Shown piece by piece: positions 24,093 through 32,599 of a stretch of 48,347 bases of DNA. Source of the DNA: a virus. The stretch lies in IMG/VR virus record IMGVR_UViG_3300025525_000047, positions 1-48,347 of that record. The stretch is one strand, 5' to 3'. The notes under the pieces are model-generated. The model was not told the DNA's origin and made no database searches. It was given only the letters and a program-made list of their open reading frames with translations. A program made the position numbers and the translations under genes. Numbering within the stretch: the first letter of the stretch is position 1; each line of letters opens with the position of its first letter.

Positions 24093-25142
24093 TCACACTT
24101 TCGAAAAGCGTGGATTATCTTTAATGAAATACGGCAATGTGCCTTTCTTCTTTGCTTCCTTATACTGGGTCTTATGGTCCTTAATCCATTTCTTGAAACC
24201 ATCCGGTACCCGAATAACTTTCCTGCTACTACCCACCTCAGACTCTCCATCTAGTAAAGCTTGCTGCATCCTATCAAACTCCTCATCCGTTGGAAGTACC
24301 GCAACTACATGACACCTACAGTTGGGGTGCCATCCTGTAAACTTGAATTCCTTTGGATACAAGCCTTTTAAATCATCGCATATATCTACAACAGGGTGAT
24401 TGTTACTTAAACGCACTTCAAAGCCCTGAATGAATGTGAGCTGCTGCCACCGGGTATGGTCTGCCGTCCTGTATGCCATATTGGTTTCAGTCCTGGTCAA
24501 TCTCATCGCATTCTTATAGCTGGACCTGTAGACACCTCTCCCGGGATGGTAAGCTTTAGCATTCTTGCTCAATTGAAGAACACCATGTTTATCTCGAACC
24601 CTGCGGAAAAGCTTCTCTGGTTCATTCAGATACTTGCGTACATCTCTGGATAGTTCTGCAGCAGATCTTCCGTCAGCCAATCCAATGTCGAGAGCCATCT
24701 CCATCTCCTGCCTGAATTGTCCAACATAATTCCAAACCCTCTTGCTTAGATTTAAGCCATCTTTACCGCTTTTCCTGCTTATAAAAGCATCTCTGGCCGC
24801 AAGGTTGCGTTGTAGGTATGCAGCTGGAACTTTCCCAATTTTCTTCAACTTGAAAACGCTTTCTGTTCGCAAATCATTGAGTTTATTGCTTTCATCCCAT
24901 TCCTGACCAATTCCATTTACGATTGTTGCTTTGATCTCATCATTGAGCTCTTTTAAAACCCTCTTGGCTGCCCGATTAAGATCAGGATAGTCCTCAAACC
25001 GAAAAGGTTTAGAAGTATCTATTTTTGTCTCATTTGCCAGGTGGATAAGCTTACGTATTGCCGCCAGGTATTTCTTCTTTACCCGGGTCGCATAAAGCTC
25101 AATCCTATGAAATTGGACTTGGTTGAGGTCGATATCTTTCAT
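24093..25142 (-). CDS. MuF-type minor head protein
   Basis: A 349-residue protein with the two hallmarks of the Mu gpF / SPP1 gp7 family: the RLTRTETNMAYRTADHTRWQQ helix at 214-234 and the zinc- or metal-binding-like WHPNCRCHV at 271-279. It should be carried inside the head in a few copies at the portal and help assembly or DNA exit. It follows the portal gene by 2 bases. No toxin domain is fused to the C-terminus, which ends in a basic stretch. It is the last gene before the cargo island. Confidence 0.9.
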   Translation of the reverse strand: MKDIDLNQVQFHRIELYATRVKKKYLAAIRKLIHLANETKIDTSKPFRFEDYPDLNRAAKRVLKELNDEIKATIVNGIGQEWDESNKLNDLRTESVFKLKKIGKVPAAYLQRNLAARDAFISRKSGKDGLNLSKRVWNYVGQFRQEMEMALDIGLADGRSAAELSRDVRKYLNEPEKLFRRVRDKHGVLQLSKNAKAYHPGRGVYRSSYKNAMRLTRTETNMAYRTADHTRWQQLTFIQGFEVRLSNNHPVVDICDDLKGLYPKEFKFTGWHPNCRCHVVAVLPTDEEFDRMQQALLDGESEVGSSRKVIRVPDGFKKWIKDHKTQYKEAKKKGTLPYFIKDNPRFSKV

Positions 25143-25144
25143 GA

Positions 25145-26554
25145 TTAAAAGCCTTGGCCAAATACATCACCTTCAGTTTCTCTTTTCGTCTTACGTTCTT
25201 TCTCGATCCGGTTGGTTTCTGAAGCTGTATCTGTCACCAGAGGATGGAGTTCACGTCCGGTCTCCTCACTCATCAAGCCTCCGCTAATGGAGTCAATGAG
25301 GTTCTTGATTGTTTCGGACACATCCTCACCGAATGGGCTCTGGAACTGCGCGTCAATGATGAGTTTATCACATTCCGCCTTGAGCTTAACATCGAGCACA
25401 TTCCCTATCGTTGTCTTAAGAAGACTTATGAACCGGTCGATCATTTCATCGTGGTACTCTTTATGCTTATTGGCCTTTATTTCAGCCAAAGCCATCATTT
25501 GCTTGAGCGCCTTTCCGGAGACATTGGACAGAGATTTCATTGTCTCAAAGTCAATGTTTGGAGTGAAAGTCTTACTTAATATCTGTCTTTGAAGATAATC
25601 TATCTCCATCTTTTTGAGCTCCGGGGCGCTATCCACGGTCAGGTATGACACATCACCATCCTTGCTGTCCTTCACGTAGACCTTACCCGGTTCACCTTTA
25701 TCTGGAATATTTTTAAGGACATCTGCTGTTACCACAACCGCTGGAGAAGCAAAGTAATCATTTACGTCTGCTGTCACAGAAGCAATATGTTCTTCCCTCT
25801 CAATCAATCTCTGAACACCAGCATGTTCTTTATCTTGTTTGAAATAGATAACAGGGATTTTACCAATTAAATTTACTTCCGGAATAACATCCCATCCCGG
25901 GTCTTTACGTGTGCAGCGAAAAATTATATCATTTGTAAATATGTCGAAGTGATAAACTGATTTCCCGCTTTCCTTGACATAATATCCTCTGCCAAAGCTT
26001 ATCATCCGGTCGTACATATCGAACATAGGCCTTAGATCGTCACCTTTGCTTGCAGCAAGGACTTTGAGCAGCGCGTCTGGCTGTTCTTTATCATTACGAA
26101 ACACATGGAGCAATAAGGCTGATTCAGTTTCTGCACCAGCGATCCTTTTGCATTGCCTTATTCGGCTGTCAAATCTGAGAGACTTAAGCAAGTCAATAAA
26201 CTTATTGAATGCATTATCTGTATTTTCACTTTTTTGAGAAAACTTCACTGGCTGGCCATAAAGAAAAACAAGACTTATCTCATTAATGAAGATTTGATAA
26301 GGGATTGGGAGTTTCCATTGCTTTTCAACGCGGACATTTTCCCCTTTACTGTTTTTGATGATCTTATCCTGTCGGGACATGATCTCATGTGAATCGACAT
26401 TGTATTCCTTTAAAGCTTTTTGAACATCCTGGCTTCGGTTCTGCATCTGCTTGATAATGCTGTCAATGTCCTTGTTGGCTAAAAGCGTTTCAAAATCCTG
26501 TTGAATACCAATGGCAGATTTGAGTTTGTTTTTGATAACTTTTATAATACTCAT
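25145..26554 (-). CDS. Portal protein (SPP1 gp6-like)
   Basis: A 469-residue protein between the large terminase and MuF genes. It has the features of SPP1-type portals: an N-terminal wing region, PYQIFINEISLVFLYGQPVKF at about 81-101, NDYFASPAVVV near 272, and a C-terminal helical part with SNVSGKALKQMMALAEIKAN around 350. It forms the dodecameric ring through which DNA is packaged. The acidic, polar tail (ERKTKRETEGDVFGQGF) is typical. Firm assignment by motif style and order. Confidence 0.9.
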   Translation of the reverse strand: MSIIKVIKNKLKSAIGIQQDFETLLANKDIDSIIKQMQNRSQDVQKALKEYNVDSHEIMSRQDKIIKNSKGENVRVEKQWKLPIPYQIFINEISLVFLYGQPVKFSQKSENTDNAFNKFIDLLKSLRFDSRIRQCKRIAGAETESALLLHVFRNDKEQPDALLKVLAASKGDDLRPMFDMYDRMISFGRGYYVKESGKSVYHFDIFTNDIIFRCTRKDPGWDVIPEVNLIGKIPVIYFKQDKEHAGVQRLIEREEHIASVTADVNDYFASPAVVVTADVLKNIPDKGEPGKVYVKDSKDGDVSYLTVDSAPELKKMEIDYLQRQILSKTFTPNIDFETMKSLSNVSGKALKQMMALAEIKANKHKEYHDEMIDRFISLLKTTIGNVLDVKLKAECDKLIIDAQFQSPFGEDVSETIKNLIDSISGGLMSEETGRELHPLVTDTASETNRIEKERKTKRETEGDVFGQGF

Positions 26555-26565
26555 AGTTGTAATTT

Positions 26566-28038
26566 TTAGAAAAAACCTAATGATTCTTTAGTTAAATCTT
26601 CCGGTATTGCTGCAATGCCATTCAAATGATAATCTACTGCATAGCAAAGCAGGTCAACATATTCATCGTGGGTCTTTAGTGGAAAGCCACAGACCTCATC
26701 AATAAAACTTTCGTTCCACTCCCCATCAACAAGATAAACCCGACCACATTCTATTGATGGAGATGCAGCATTGAGTCTGGTTTCCTTGCTTTCTGATGGA
26801 GAAGGTGTCTGTGTGACATTTATTTTCGTTTCCCTTTCGAGCTGTTGTATGACACTCTTGCCGTTTGCTTTTGGTTCAATCCGCAAGCTTCCGCGGTTGT
26901 CATAACCGTTGGCTTGTATGTAACCAGGGACAAACTTGATCAGGTCTGGGAATTGCTTGTATAGCTTTTTAGCATCAAAAATGAAAAGCGCATTATTGAC
27001 AAAAGTTGTGGCAATTATTCCTGAAGGGTCGTTGTCTGTCTTTTTCTTCTTTTCATCATATGCAGTGTCCATAAAGAAATGTACAGGTGCTTTCCCTCTA
27101 ATGGCCATAAACTGAGTCAAAGGAATTCTCCTAAACCATTCTTCTTTGATAATATTACCACCTTCCACTGTAGGCGACTGACCATACTGTCCGGAATATC
27201 CTTTACTTCCAAGATCAATCATAGCTTCATCCAGTACCTTTCTGGATAACCTGACGGGGTCAAGAAGTCCGTCAATATATTTTTCCTTCAATGCTGCTGG
27301 TTTCACATTATCTGATAGCTCTGCAGGTAAACAGACATGCTTAATATTTTCACCTTTGCGTTTCAGTAAGTATCCGGTAACATCTTCCTCATGAAGTCTT
27401 TGCATGATGGTCACGACTGGCGTATTTTCCTTGTTTACCTTACGCGAAGAAAGGGTCTTTGTATGTTCGTTAGCTTGTTCCCTTAGTGGACCGGAGCTGG
27501 CTTGTTTTGGATTCTGCGGGTCGTCATTGATGATTAAGTGTCCATGCTTTCCGGTAATGGTTCCACCTGTTGAAGTTGAATATCTGGCTCCTGTCTTTGT
27601 GTTTTCGTAAAATCCTTTTGCAGATTTATCAGGTCGAATCTTAACTTCTGGAAAATACGCCTGGTAGCGCTCACTGGTGATGATATCCTTGCTCTTTGAA
27701 GCATGATCAAGTGAAAGATCGCCTGAGTAGGAATTGGATATTACTCTTATTGTAGGGTCAACAGTCCACAGCCATGTTGGCCACATCACCGTCACAATTG
27801 TTGATTTTGTTGTGCCCGGTGGAATATTAATGAGAAGGTCATAAGGCTTTGGGTCACGTCGCACGATATGGACGGATAACTCCTGAAGCTCCTGGCACAG
27901 GAATGGAATATGCCAGTTGTATACCGGTTCTTCTTTGATTATCACGTCCCAGAATTCTTTAACGAAATAAAAGAAGTTGCGTTTGCACATCTCCCGGTTA
28001 TATGCAATTGTAATAGCTTCAACATTAGCCTTGCTCAT
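26566..28038 (-). CDS. terL: Terminase large subunit
   Basis: A 490-residue DNA-packaging motor. Walker A is PPGTTKST at 73-80 (with a C-terminal-lysine variant of the loop), Walker B is LIINDDP at 168-174, and a coupling-type S/T block lies at about 209-219 (TPVVTIMQRLHEEDVTG). The C-terminal RNase-H-like nuclease part begins near HFFMDTAYDE at about 316 and includes later acidic residues. It should cut concatemeric DNA and drive packaging through the portal. It overlaps the small subunit gene by 14 bases. Confidence 0.95.
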   Translation of the reverse strand: MSKANVEAITIAYNREMCKRNFFYFVKEFWDVIIKEEPVYNWHIPFLCQELQELSVHIVRRDPKPYDLLINIPPGTTKSTIVTVMWPTWLWTVDPTIRVISNSYSGDLSLDHASKSKDIITSERYQAYFPEVKIRPDKSAKGFYENTKTGARYSTSTGGTITGKHGHLIINDDPQNPKQASSGPLREQANEHTKTLSSRKVNKENTPVVTIMQRLHEEDVTGYLLKRKGENIKHVCLPAELSDNVKPAALKEKYIDGLLDPVRLSRKVLDEAMIDLGSKGYSGQYGQSPTVEGGNIIKEEWFRRIPLTQFMAIRGKAPVHFFMDTAYDEKKKKTDNDPSGIIATTFVNNALFIFDAKKLYKQFPDLIKFVPGYIQANGYDNRGSLRIEPKANGKSVIQQLERETKINVTQTPSPSESKETRLNAASPSIECGRVYLVDGEWNESFIDEVCGFPLKTHDEYVDLLCYAVDYHLNGIAAIPEDLTKESLGFF

Positions 28039-28456
28039 TTTTTGATTTCTCTAAAAGCTTACCTATTGTTGCAAGTTCCTCATCTGAAAGGTTCTTAAAA
28101 TCAATTTCCTGAGAAATTGCAATACTTTTACCATCAATACCACTGACCTCCCTGCGTTCGGTATAACCTCTGTCTTTTCCTTTTGTCTTGAGGTAAAAGA
28201 TAATCGCCGTTGTATCTTCGCTTTTAATCTTTTTGAGTAGTGAAGCCTCCGCAAAATCTATTTGAATTTCCTGAATATCGTCTGCTTTTAAAGCAAATGC
28301 TGGATCTTCCTTATACCAGTTGTAATAAGTCACACGCGATACCCCTGCTTTCTCACATGCATAGGCCACAATGCCGCTAGTTTCGCGCAAGTATTCAAGA
28401 AGCTTTTCTTTCTTCTTTTTCTTGGACAATCGTGTAAGTTTCTGGCCCTGTCTCAT
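28025..28456 (-). CDS. terS: Terminase small subunit
   Basis: A 143-residue protein with a basic N-terminus (RLSKKKKKEKLLEYL) and an HTH region: ETSGIVAYACEKAGVSRVTYYNWYKED at about 26-52, the characteristic fold for recognising phage DNA. A helical oligomerisation region follows, then the ETRREVSG-like YTERREVSGIDGKS segment seen in many small terminases. It lies 2 bases after the PP-loop gene and overlaps terL. Confidence 0.85.
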   Translation of the reverse strand: MRQGQKLTRLSKKKKKEKLLEYLRETSGIVAYACEKAGVSRVTYYNWYKEDPAFALKADDIQEIQIDFAEASLLKKIKSEDTTAIIFYLKTKGKDRGYTERREVSGIDGKSIAISQEIDFKNLSDEELATIGKLLEKSKNEQG

Positions 28457-28458
28457 TT

Positions 28459-29529
28459 TTAATCCATGTTTTCATTAAAAATCTCTGAAGTAACAACACG
28501 TACGGTTCTGTTTTTCGGGTCTCCTGCCAGTAGAATCTGATAGATCTTCCTGCAAGTTTCAGATGAGTTTTTCGGGGTCACTTTTGCATAAAGTTTCTTT
28601 GCCTGCTTATAGCCTGGATAGAGTCCCGGATGCTGAGAGGCCTTCTTAAGTTCAAGCCTGAGAATTTCTTTATAATCTTTATCCTTGCCTGTTTCAAATC
28701 GCGAATCTTGTCTTGAACTCCTGAACATATCTGTTTCCCAATAAAGCATCACAAGATCTGCGTTGGGTTCTCTGCGGATAATTCTTTCATAAAGGTTTGG
28801 GTAGAATTCCAGAACCTTTGGAAGGGACTTTATGGTATCGACACTAAAGAACTGACTTATCCGGAGCTTGTTTATCGGAACCCCTGTCTTGTACAGATAA
28901 AGATATGTTTCAGGGAATGGTATGTTATTTAGCTTGAGGTAAAGCCATACATCATTATCTCTCCAGTCATAGATCGGATAAACAAATTGTGACTTAGACT
29001 TTTCGGCAATCGAATTCAGACGTTGCACTGATTCATATATTCTTAGCCCAACAAAAACAGGTAAGCCATCAAAAAGAACCTTTGAAAAGACTTGATATGT
29101 CATTCCCATGACAAACTTCTCATGATTGCGTATAGCGAACTTTGGCATAGGTTTAATCCAAATATCTTCTTTGCCCGGTTCCCAGCAGATAAAGCTTTCA
29201 TCATTCTCCAACCTGTTGCAGCAGTTGTAATGCTTTATAGGTAAACAGAACCAATAAAACTTTGCACCCAATGACAGGAACATGGAGCGCCATTCGAATA
29301 CTGTCCTTTCAAAGTCAGGATAAACGCCTTCCTCATCATAGAATGTAACGATTAGTCGGTTGAATGGAATGCTGTACTTGAGCATCGTTTTAATGATGAG
29401 GTCTCCCATAACGATTGAATCCTTTCCCCCGGAGAAGGAAAGGACTGTCATGTGATGCTTGTTGAAGGTTTCCAGAATCCTCCTTTCAGCAGCTGTCACA
29501 ACATCAATATTGTATGTTTTGGTTTTCAT
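28459..29529 (-). CDS. PP-loop ATPase, PAPS-reductase-like / IbrA (DUF3440) type
   Basis: A 356-residue protein. The PP-loop SGGKDS lies at 33-38. Downstream, FVYPIYDWRDNDVWLYLK and then GVPINKLRISQFF match the C-terminal pattern of the IbrA/DUF3440 group of PAPS-reductase-like proteins. Such enzymes activate a substrate as an adenylate; the E. coli IbrA/IbrB pair is known from prophages, but its chemistry is unknown. The start overlaps the ParB-like gene at 29526 by 4 bases, as for ibrB-ibrA. It sits between a second such pair and the terminase genes. Confidence 0.85.
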   Translation of the reverse strand: MKTKTYNIDVVTAAERRILETFNKHHMTVLSFSGGKDSIVMGDLIIKTMLKYSIPFNRLIVTFYDEEGVYPDFERTVFEWRSMFLSLGAKFYWFCLPIKHYNCCNRLENDESFICWEPGKEDIWIKPMPKFAIRNHEKFVMGMTYQVFSKVLFDGLPVFVGLRIYESVQRLNSIAEKSKSQFVYPIYDWRDNDVWLYLKLNNIPFPETYLYLYKTGVPINKLRISQFFSVDTIKSLPKVLEFYPNLYERIIRREPNADLVMLYWETDMFRSSRQDSRFETGKDKDYKEILRLELKKASQHPGLYPGYKQAKKLYAKVTPKNSSETCRKIYQILLAGDPKNRTVRVVTSEIFNENMD

Positions 29530-30047
29530 TTATATTTCCTCAATGACTCGGCATTATTGAAAGTCTGGCGTTTTATGATCGTATTAAGAAAAGTCTCACG
29601 ATCAATTTTTGAAAGTCTGAAAATCTCCTCTCTGCTCATGCCAATCTCTTTGGAAATTTCATCTACCGTTTTACCTTTATCCAAAAGTGATTTGACTATG
29701 TTTTCCATTGGTTCAAGAAGGTGTGTCCCTCTGGCACGATTGAATGTAACTGTACCGTACATGTTCTTACTTTCATCTTCATGCGTCACCACCACAACAG
29801 GAATCTTTCCACCCAACATTGATTTCAAAGGCTCTCTCCCGGAAACTAGCCATCTGTGAAAACCGTCTATGATGGTATAATCCGGCCTGATTACAATCGG
29901 GAAACAGAAACCATTTGTCAGTATGCTTTGCATGAGAAGTTTTAGGTTTTTCTCAAGTACTTTGTTGGGGTTATAATCATTTGGCCTGATTATTTCCCTG
30001 TCAACAAACTTCATTTCCTTAAGTGGCTTAAAGAGGTCTCTTTCCAT
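29526..30047 (-). CDS. ParB/Srx-fold protein, IbrB-like
   Basis: A 173-residue protein with the ParB N-terminal fold: IIRPNDYNPNKVLEKNL, FPIVIRPDYTIIDGFHRW (the GxHR-type nucleotide-binding motif as DGFHRW) and a C-terminal HTH (TVDEISKEIGMSREEIFRLS). This arrangement is as in IbrB. ParB-fold domains bind CTP or ATP. It pairs with the overlapping IbrA-like gene. Confidence 0.85.
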   Translation of the reverse strand: MERDLFKPLKEMKFVDREIIRPNDYNPNKVLEKNLKLLMQSILTNGFCFPIVIRPDYTIIDGFHRWLVSGREPLKSMLGGKIPVVVVTHEDESKNMYGTVTFNRARGTHLLEPMENIVKSLLDKGKTVDEISKEIGMSREEIFRLSKIDRETFLNTIIKRQTFNNAESLRKYK

Positions 30048-30049
30048 GA

Positions 30050-30628
30050 TCAGATCGTTATTTCACCTCCACAGTGGGGGCATTTCATTGTTCTTGCAGG
30101 TTGCATTCCTGCATCGATGTTTTCATACTGGGCATTTTGTTCTGCCTGAAGGTCATTGCTGAAATTGTCATTTCTTATACCAGGCTTTGTAAAGTCTACA
30201 CCCATGTTATCGAGACTAACTTCATTCAGGATTGTATCAAGGTACTCAGGAGAAAAGCCGATGATATCCATTTCCCCAATATCTTTGATCAAAGCCTCAA
30301 CCTGTGTAAAGTTTACATAACTCATGCTCTGAATCTTGTTATCCTCGAGCAATAGTTTCAGTTTCTGTTTTTCGTTCAGACCCTTTATAACTGTAACTTT
30401 TGCGGACTTTTCACCCATCTTTTCCAGAGCCATTTTCTTACCATGGCCACAGATAATCTGATTGTTTTCATCACAGATGATGCGATAATATTGGCCATAC
30501 CGATCCATGCTCTGTACGAGTGCATCTATCTGCGCGTGTGTATGGGTGTTGGGGTTGCCAGGGTGCTCTTTTAACTCTGACAGGTTAAGGACTTTATCCT
30601 CGTGAATGATTTTAGATTGTTTTGACAT
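30050..30628 (-). CDS. Second ParB-fold protein with C-terminal zinc ribbon
   Basis: I take the ATG at 30628 (SKQSKIIHEDKV); the longer open frame upstream only overlaps the neighbouring PP-loop gene. The 192-residue product has the ParB core: ELKEHPGNPNTHTHAQIDALV, RIICDENNQIICGHGKKMAL (GHGK as the nucleotide motif) and a following helical LLLEDNKIQ region. It ends with half of a zinc ribbon, MKCPHCGGEITI. Similar ParB modules are fused to or found next to phage DNA-modification enzymes. It overlaps the PP-loop gene upstream by 17 bases and lies 2 bases before the IbrB-like gene. Confidence 0.8.
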   Translation of the reverse strand: MSKQSKIIHEDKVLNLSELKEHPGNPNTHTHAQIDALVQSMDRYGQYYRIICDENNQIICGHGKKMALEKMGEKSAKVTVIKGLNEKQKLKLLLEDNKIQSMSYVNFTQVEALIKDIGEMDIIGFSPEYLDTILNEVSLDNMGVDFTKPGIRNDNFSNDLQAEQNAQYENIDAGMQPARTMKCPHCGGEITI

Positions 30629-31424
30629 GCTTTTTAAGTGTTTCAATTGCTTCAGGAAAATATTTTGCTGCTTTGTGTAATGTTTCTGGGCTAATCTGAT
30701 AAAGTAGCTCCCAGGAATGCTCCCTGCCAAAGGATGAGGTTTGCACGGGCCATACACCGGTACCACTAATCCAACCCTCAGGATCGTAATAGATTGGGGG
30801 GATATTTCTGTTCTTGAAATAGTGACAGGCTGCCAGCACATGTTCATGTTTCCAGTGTGCTATTGGAGACAACCTTGTTACTCCATTTTTATCTGTATAG
30901 AAATTCTTTCCCTTTTCACCGGTGTAGTTGCCATCTTGTGTTCTTCTCCCAAGAATGATAATATCAAGATTTGCGTTGTGAAAAAACTCTGCCTGTGCAC
31001 GATGCTGGATAAGTGCGTACCACTTGGACATCAATTCCGATCTGTCAGGAAATACCATGTGTGGATTTTTAACAAGCCATTCATATCCAATGTTGGCATC
31101 CCACGTTATGCAACCGGAAGGTCTGTTCATTTTTAGCCAGGCGAGATAATGTGGATATTCCAGCTCTCTGGATAGACCAATAACAGATTGATGGATTCCG
31201 GCTATCTCACATACTACCTGAAGGGCAATGCTGTCTTTTCCTCCAGACCATGCATATCCGGCATTCTTTTCTCCAACCCTGCACTTGATATCCATGGCAG
31301 CATCTGCAACAAGGCTTTCAATCTGGTCAGATGAAACAATCTTGTCTATATTGTCCCACAGCCTCACAAAAGCCTCGTTACTTGCATTCTGCTTTCTTCC
31401 CGGTGATTGAAAATCTACGATCAA
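30612..31424 (-). CDS. Second PP-loop ATPase, PAPS-reductase-like
   Basis: A 270-residue protein with the PP-loop WSGGKDS at 59-65 and a following LQVVCEIAG helix. The later region (IIILGRRTQDGN and SPIAHWKHEHVLAACHYF) holds the substrate-side motif of CysH-like proteins. It is different from the IbrA-like protein at 28459, so two separate PP-loop enzymes exist, each beside a ParB-fold gene. No C-terminal ECGLH-type catalytic cysteine motif of true PAPS reductases was seen, so sulfate reduction is unlikely. Confidence 0.8.
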   Translation of the reverse strand: MIVDFQSPGRKQNASNEAFVRLWDNIDKIVSSDQIESLVADAAMDIKCRVGEKNAGYAWSGGKDSIALQVVCEIAGIHQSVIGLSRELEYPHYLAWLKMNRPSGCITWDANIGYEWLVKNPHMVFPDRSELMSKWYALIQHRAQAEFFHNANLDIIILGRRTQDGNYTGEKGKNFYTDKNGVTRLSPIAHWKHEHVLAACHYFKNRNIPPIYYDPEGWISGTGVWPVQTSSFGREHSWELLYQISPETLHKAAKYFPEAIETLKKHVKTI

Positions 31425-32020
31425 AGGTGAATTGCTGTTGAAAGGGTGAATGAATCTATACCTGTGTCATACCTCAACTGAATCCATGAAAGGTTGGTTA
31501 GTTTTAGCCTTATGTTTGTAACAAAACCGGGCTGATCTCTGATTGAATAACCAGCATTAAAGATTACATGCTTCCATCCATATCCGGCAAGTATCTGAAG
31601 CCTGTCTTTCTGCAAGAACTTTTCCGCTCGATAGAAGTTATCCCAAGTGAAGTCAACCATATACTTATTGAGTTTGACTGTTCCTGAAATCGTTTCGCTG
31701 AAGGTCTCTGACTTGAGGTCATAAATTGACCTGAACAGCAGGTAGTATTTCTGTTGATAGTTTACATTGACCCAAAGTTGCGGTATGACTGCCTCCCTGG
31801 AGAAGTTATACTGTAACACCGGTGTAAGAGAAATCCAGTTGGCCGGTTGAACCTTGTAACCAACGAAAGGTGCAGCAGCAAGTTTTCCTGTACCATCTGT
31901 TGAGGTTGAAAATGGCATCCAGTATCTAAACTTTGTCGGTTGTGTGATACCGTCGTAGACTTGAGCTGAAGCTGTTGCTGCAAATGTCAGCATCAGCAGA
32001 ATTGCGATAATTCGTTTCAT
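31421..32020 (-). CDS. Exported protein, outer-membrane beta-barrel-like
   Basis: A 199-residue protein with a clear signal peptide (MKRIIAILLMLTFAATASA, cleavage likely before QVYDG). The remainder alternates polar and hydrophobic residues with many aromatic girdle residues (FVGYKVQPANWISLTPVLQYNF, WVNVNYQQKYYLLFRSIYDL, AGYGWKHVIFNAGYSI) and ends in FTLSTAIHL, consistent with a small outer-membrane barrel of about eight to ten strands. It lies between the PP-loop gene (4-base overlap) and the small genes below the symporter. Phage genes for outer-membrane proteins can block superinfection; transport is an alternative. Confidence 0.65.
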   Translation of the reverse strand: MKRIIAILLMLTFAATASAQVYDGITQPTKFRYWMPFSTSTDGTGKLAAAPFVGYKVQPANWISLTPVLQYNFSREAVIPQLWVNVNYQQKYYLLFRSIYDLKSETFSETISGTVKLNKYMVDFTWDNFYRAEKFLQKDRLQILAGYGWKHVIFNAGYSIRDQPGFVTNIRLKLTNLSWIQLRYDTGIDSFTLSTAIHL

Positions 32021-32328
32021 GAAGTTTGATTTTGAGTTTTAATGAATGATTTGAGAATTTTCTTGAGTGCATTTTTTGCGTTCAGTGCAGGCATAAATAT
32101 TGTATCCGGCTCCTGAAAAACTTTTGACCTTGTAATTACATTTCCGTTAATATCTAGGATTGCTTCCTTCTTGAGGTCTACTTTCCTAAGATGGACCTTT
32201 GTCATGTTGAAAGCAAAGAGGGAATGCCCACGCTTAATTTTTATACTTCCAAGCCTTTTATACTCTTTCTGAGCCTCTGCGACCAAATGAGTATCTGGCT
32301 TTAATTGGATTGGGTTAAATTCGTTCAT
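32017..32328 (-). CDS. Small conserved phage protein, unknown function
   Basis: I place the start at the ATG at 32328 (NEFNPIQLKPDTH), one base after the upstream stop; the earlier in-frame codons lie inside the neighbouring gene. About 103 residues, basic, with YKRLGSIKIKRGHSLFAFN and a C-terminal helix ALKKILKSFIK. It has no membrane segment or signal. It overlaps the exported-protein gene by 4 bases. Its role is unknown. Confidence 0.65.
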   Translation of the reverse strand: MNEFNPIQLKPDTHLVAEAQKEYKRLGSIKIKRGHSLFAFNMTKVHLRKVDLKKEAILDINGNVITRSKVFQEPDTIFMPALNAKNALKKILKSFIKTQNQTS

Positions 32329-32329
32329 C

Positions 32330-32599
32330 TTAGTTTGGATTGATTGGAAAATCAGGTTTCTCAAAAAAGACTGTTTCTTCAGCTGACATCCATACCGGAG
32401 GTTGGGTGTGTCCGGAAAGAACAGATAGCCATATCCGGCCGGTACGGTTAACCTTTGCTAGTTCTTCCGGAGTCAATTCCCAGCAGGAAATACATTGCTT
32501 TCCATCGGTGAACACTGGTAGAGGAGAGCATTCCTCCTCTGATATTCCTTTGGGTGGTCCAAGCTGTTGATTCTGCTCTTTAAACTTTACTGGTTTCAT
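32330..32599 (-). CDS. Small conserved Bacteroidota phage protein
   Basis: An 89-residue protein with KPVKFKEQNQQLGPPKG at the start and CISCWELTPEELAKVNRTGRIWLSVLSG followed by QPPVWMSAEETVF. The pattern of ISCWxLTxxE..K...TGxxWLSVL...QPPVxxS is one I recognise from small proteins in Bacteroidota phages and conjugative elements, function unknown. It overlaps the symporter gene by 20 bases and lies directly upstream of the next gene. Confidence 0.75.
   Translation of the reverse strand: MKPVKFKEQNQQLGPPKGISEEECSPLPVFTDGKQCISCWELTPEELAKVNRTGRIWLSVLSGHTQPPVWMSAEETVFFEKPDFPINPN

Noticed and set aside
30629-30847. N-terminal extension of the second ParB-fold protein
   Set aside because: The 73 extra residues come from the end of the PP-loop gene in another frame; the ParB fold begins at the internal ATG.
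30612-31424. True PAPS reductase (CysH) for sulfate assimilation
   Set aside because: The PP-loop is present but the C-terminal catalytic cysteine motif of CysH was not seen, and no other assimilation genes occur.
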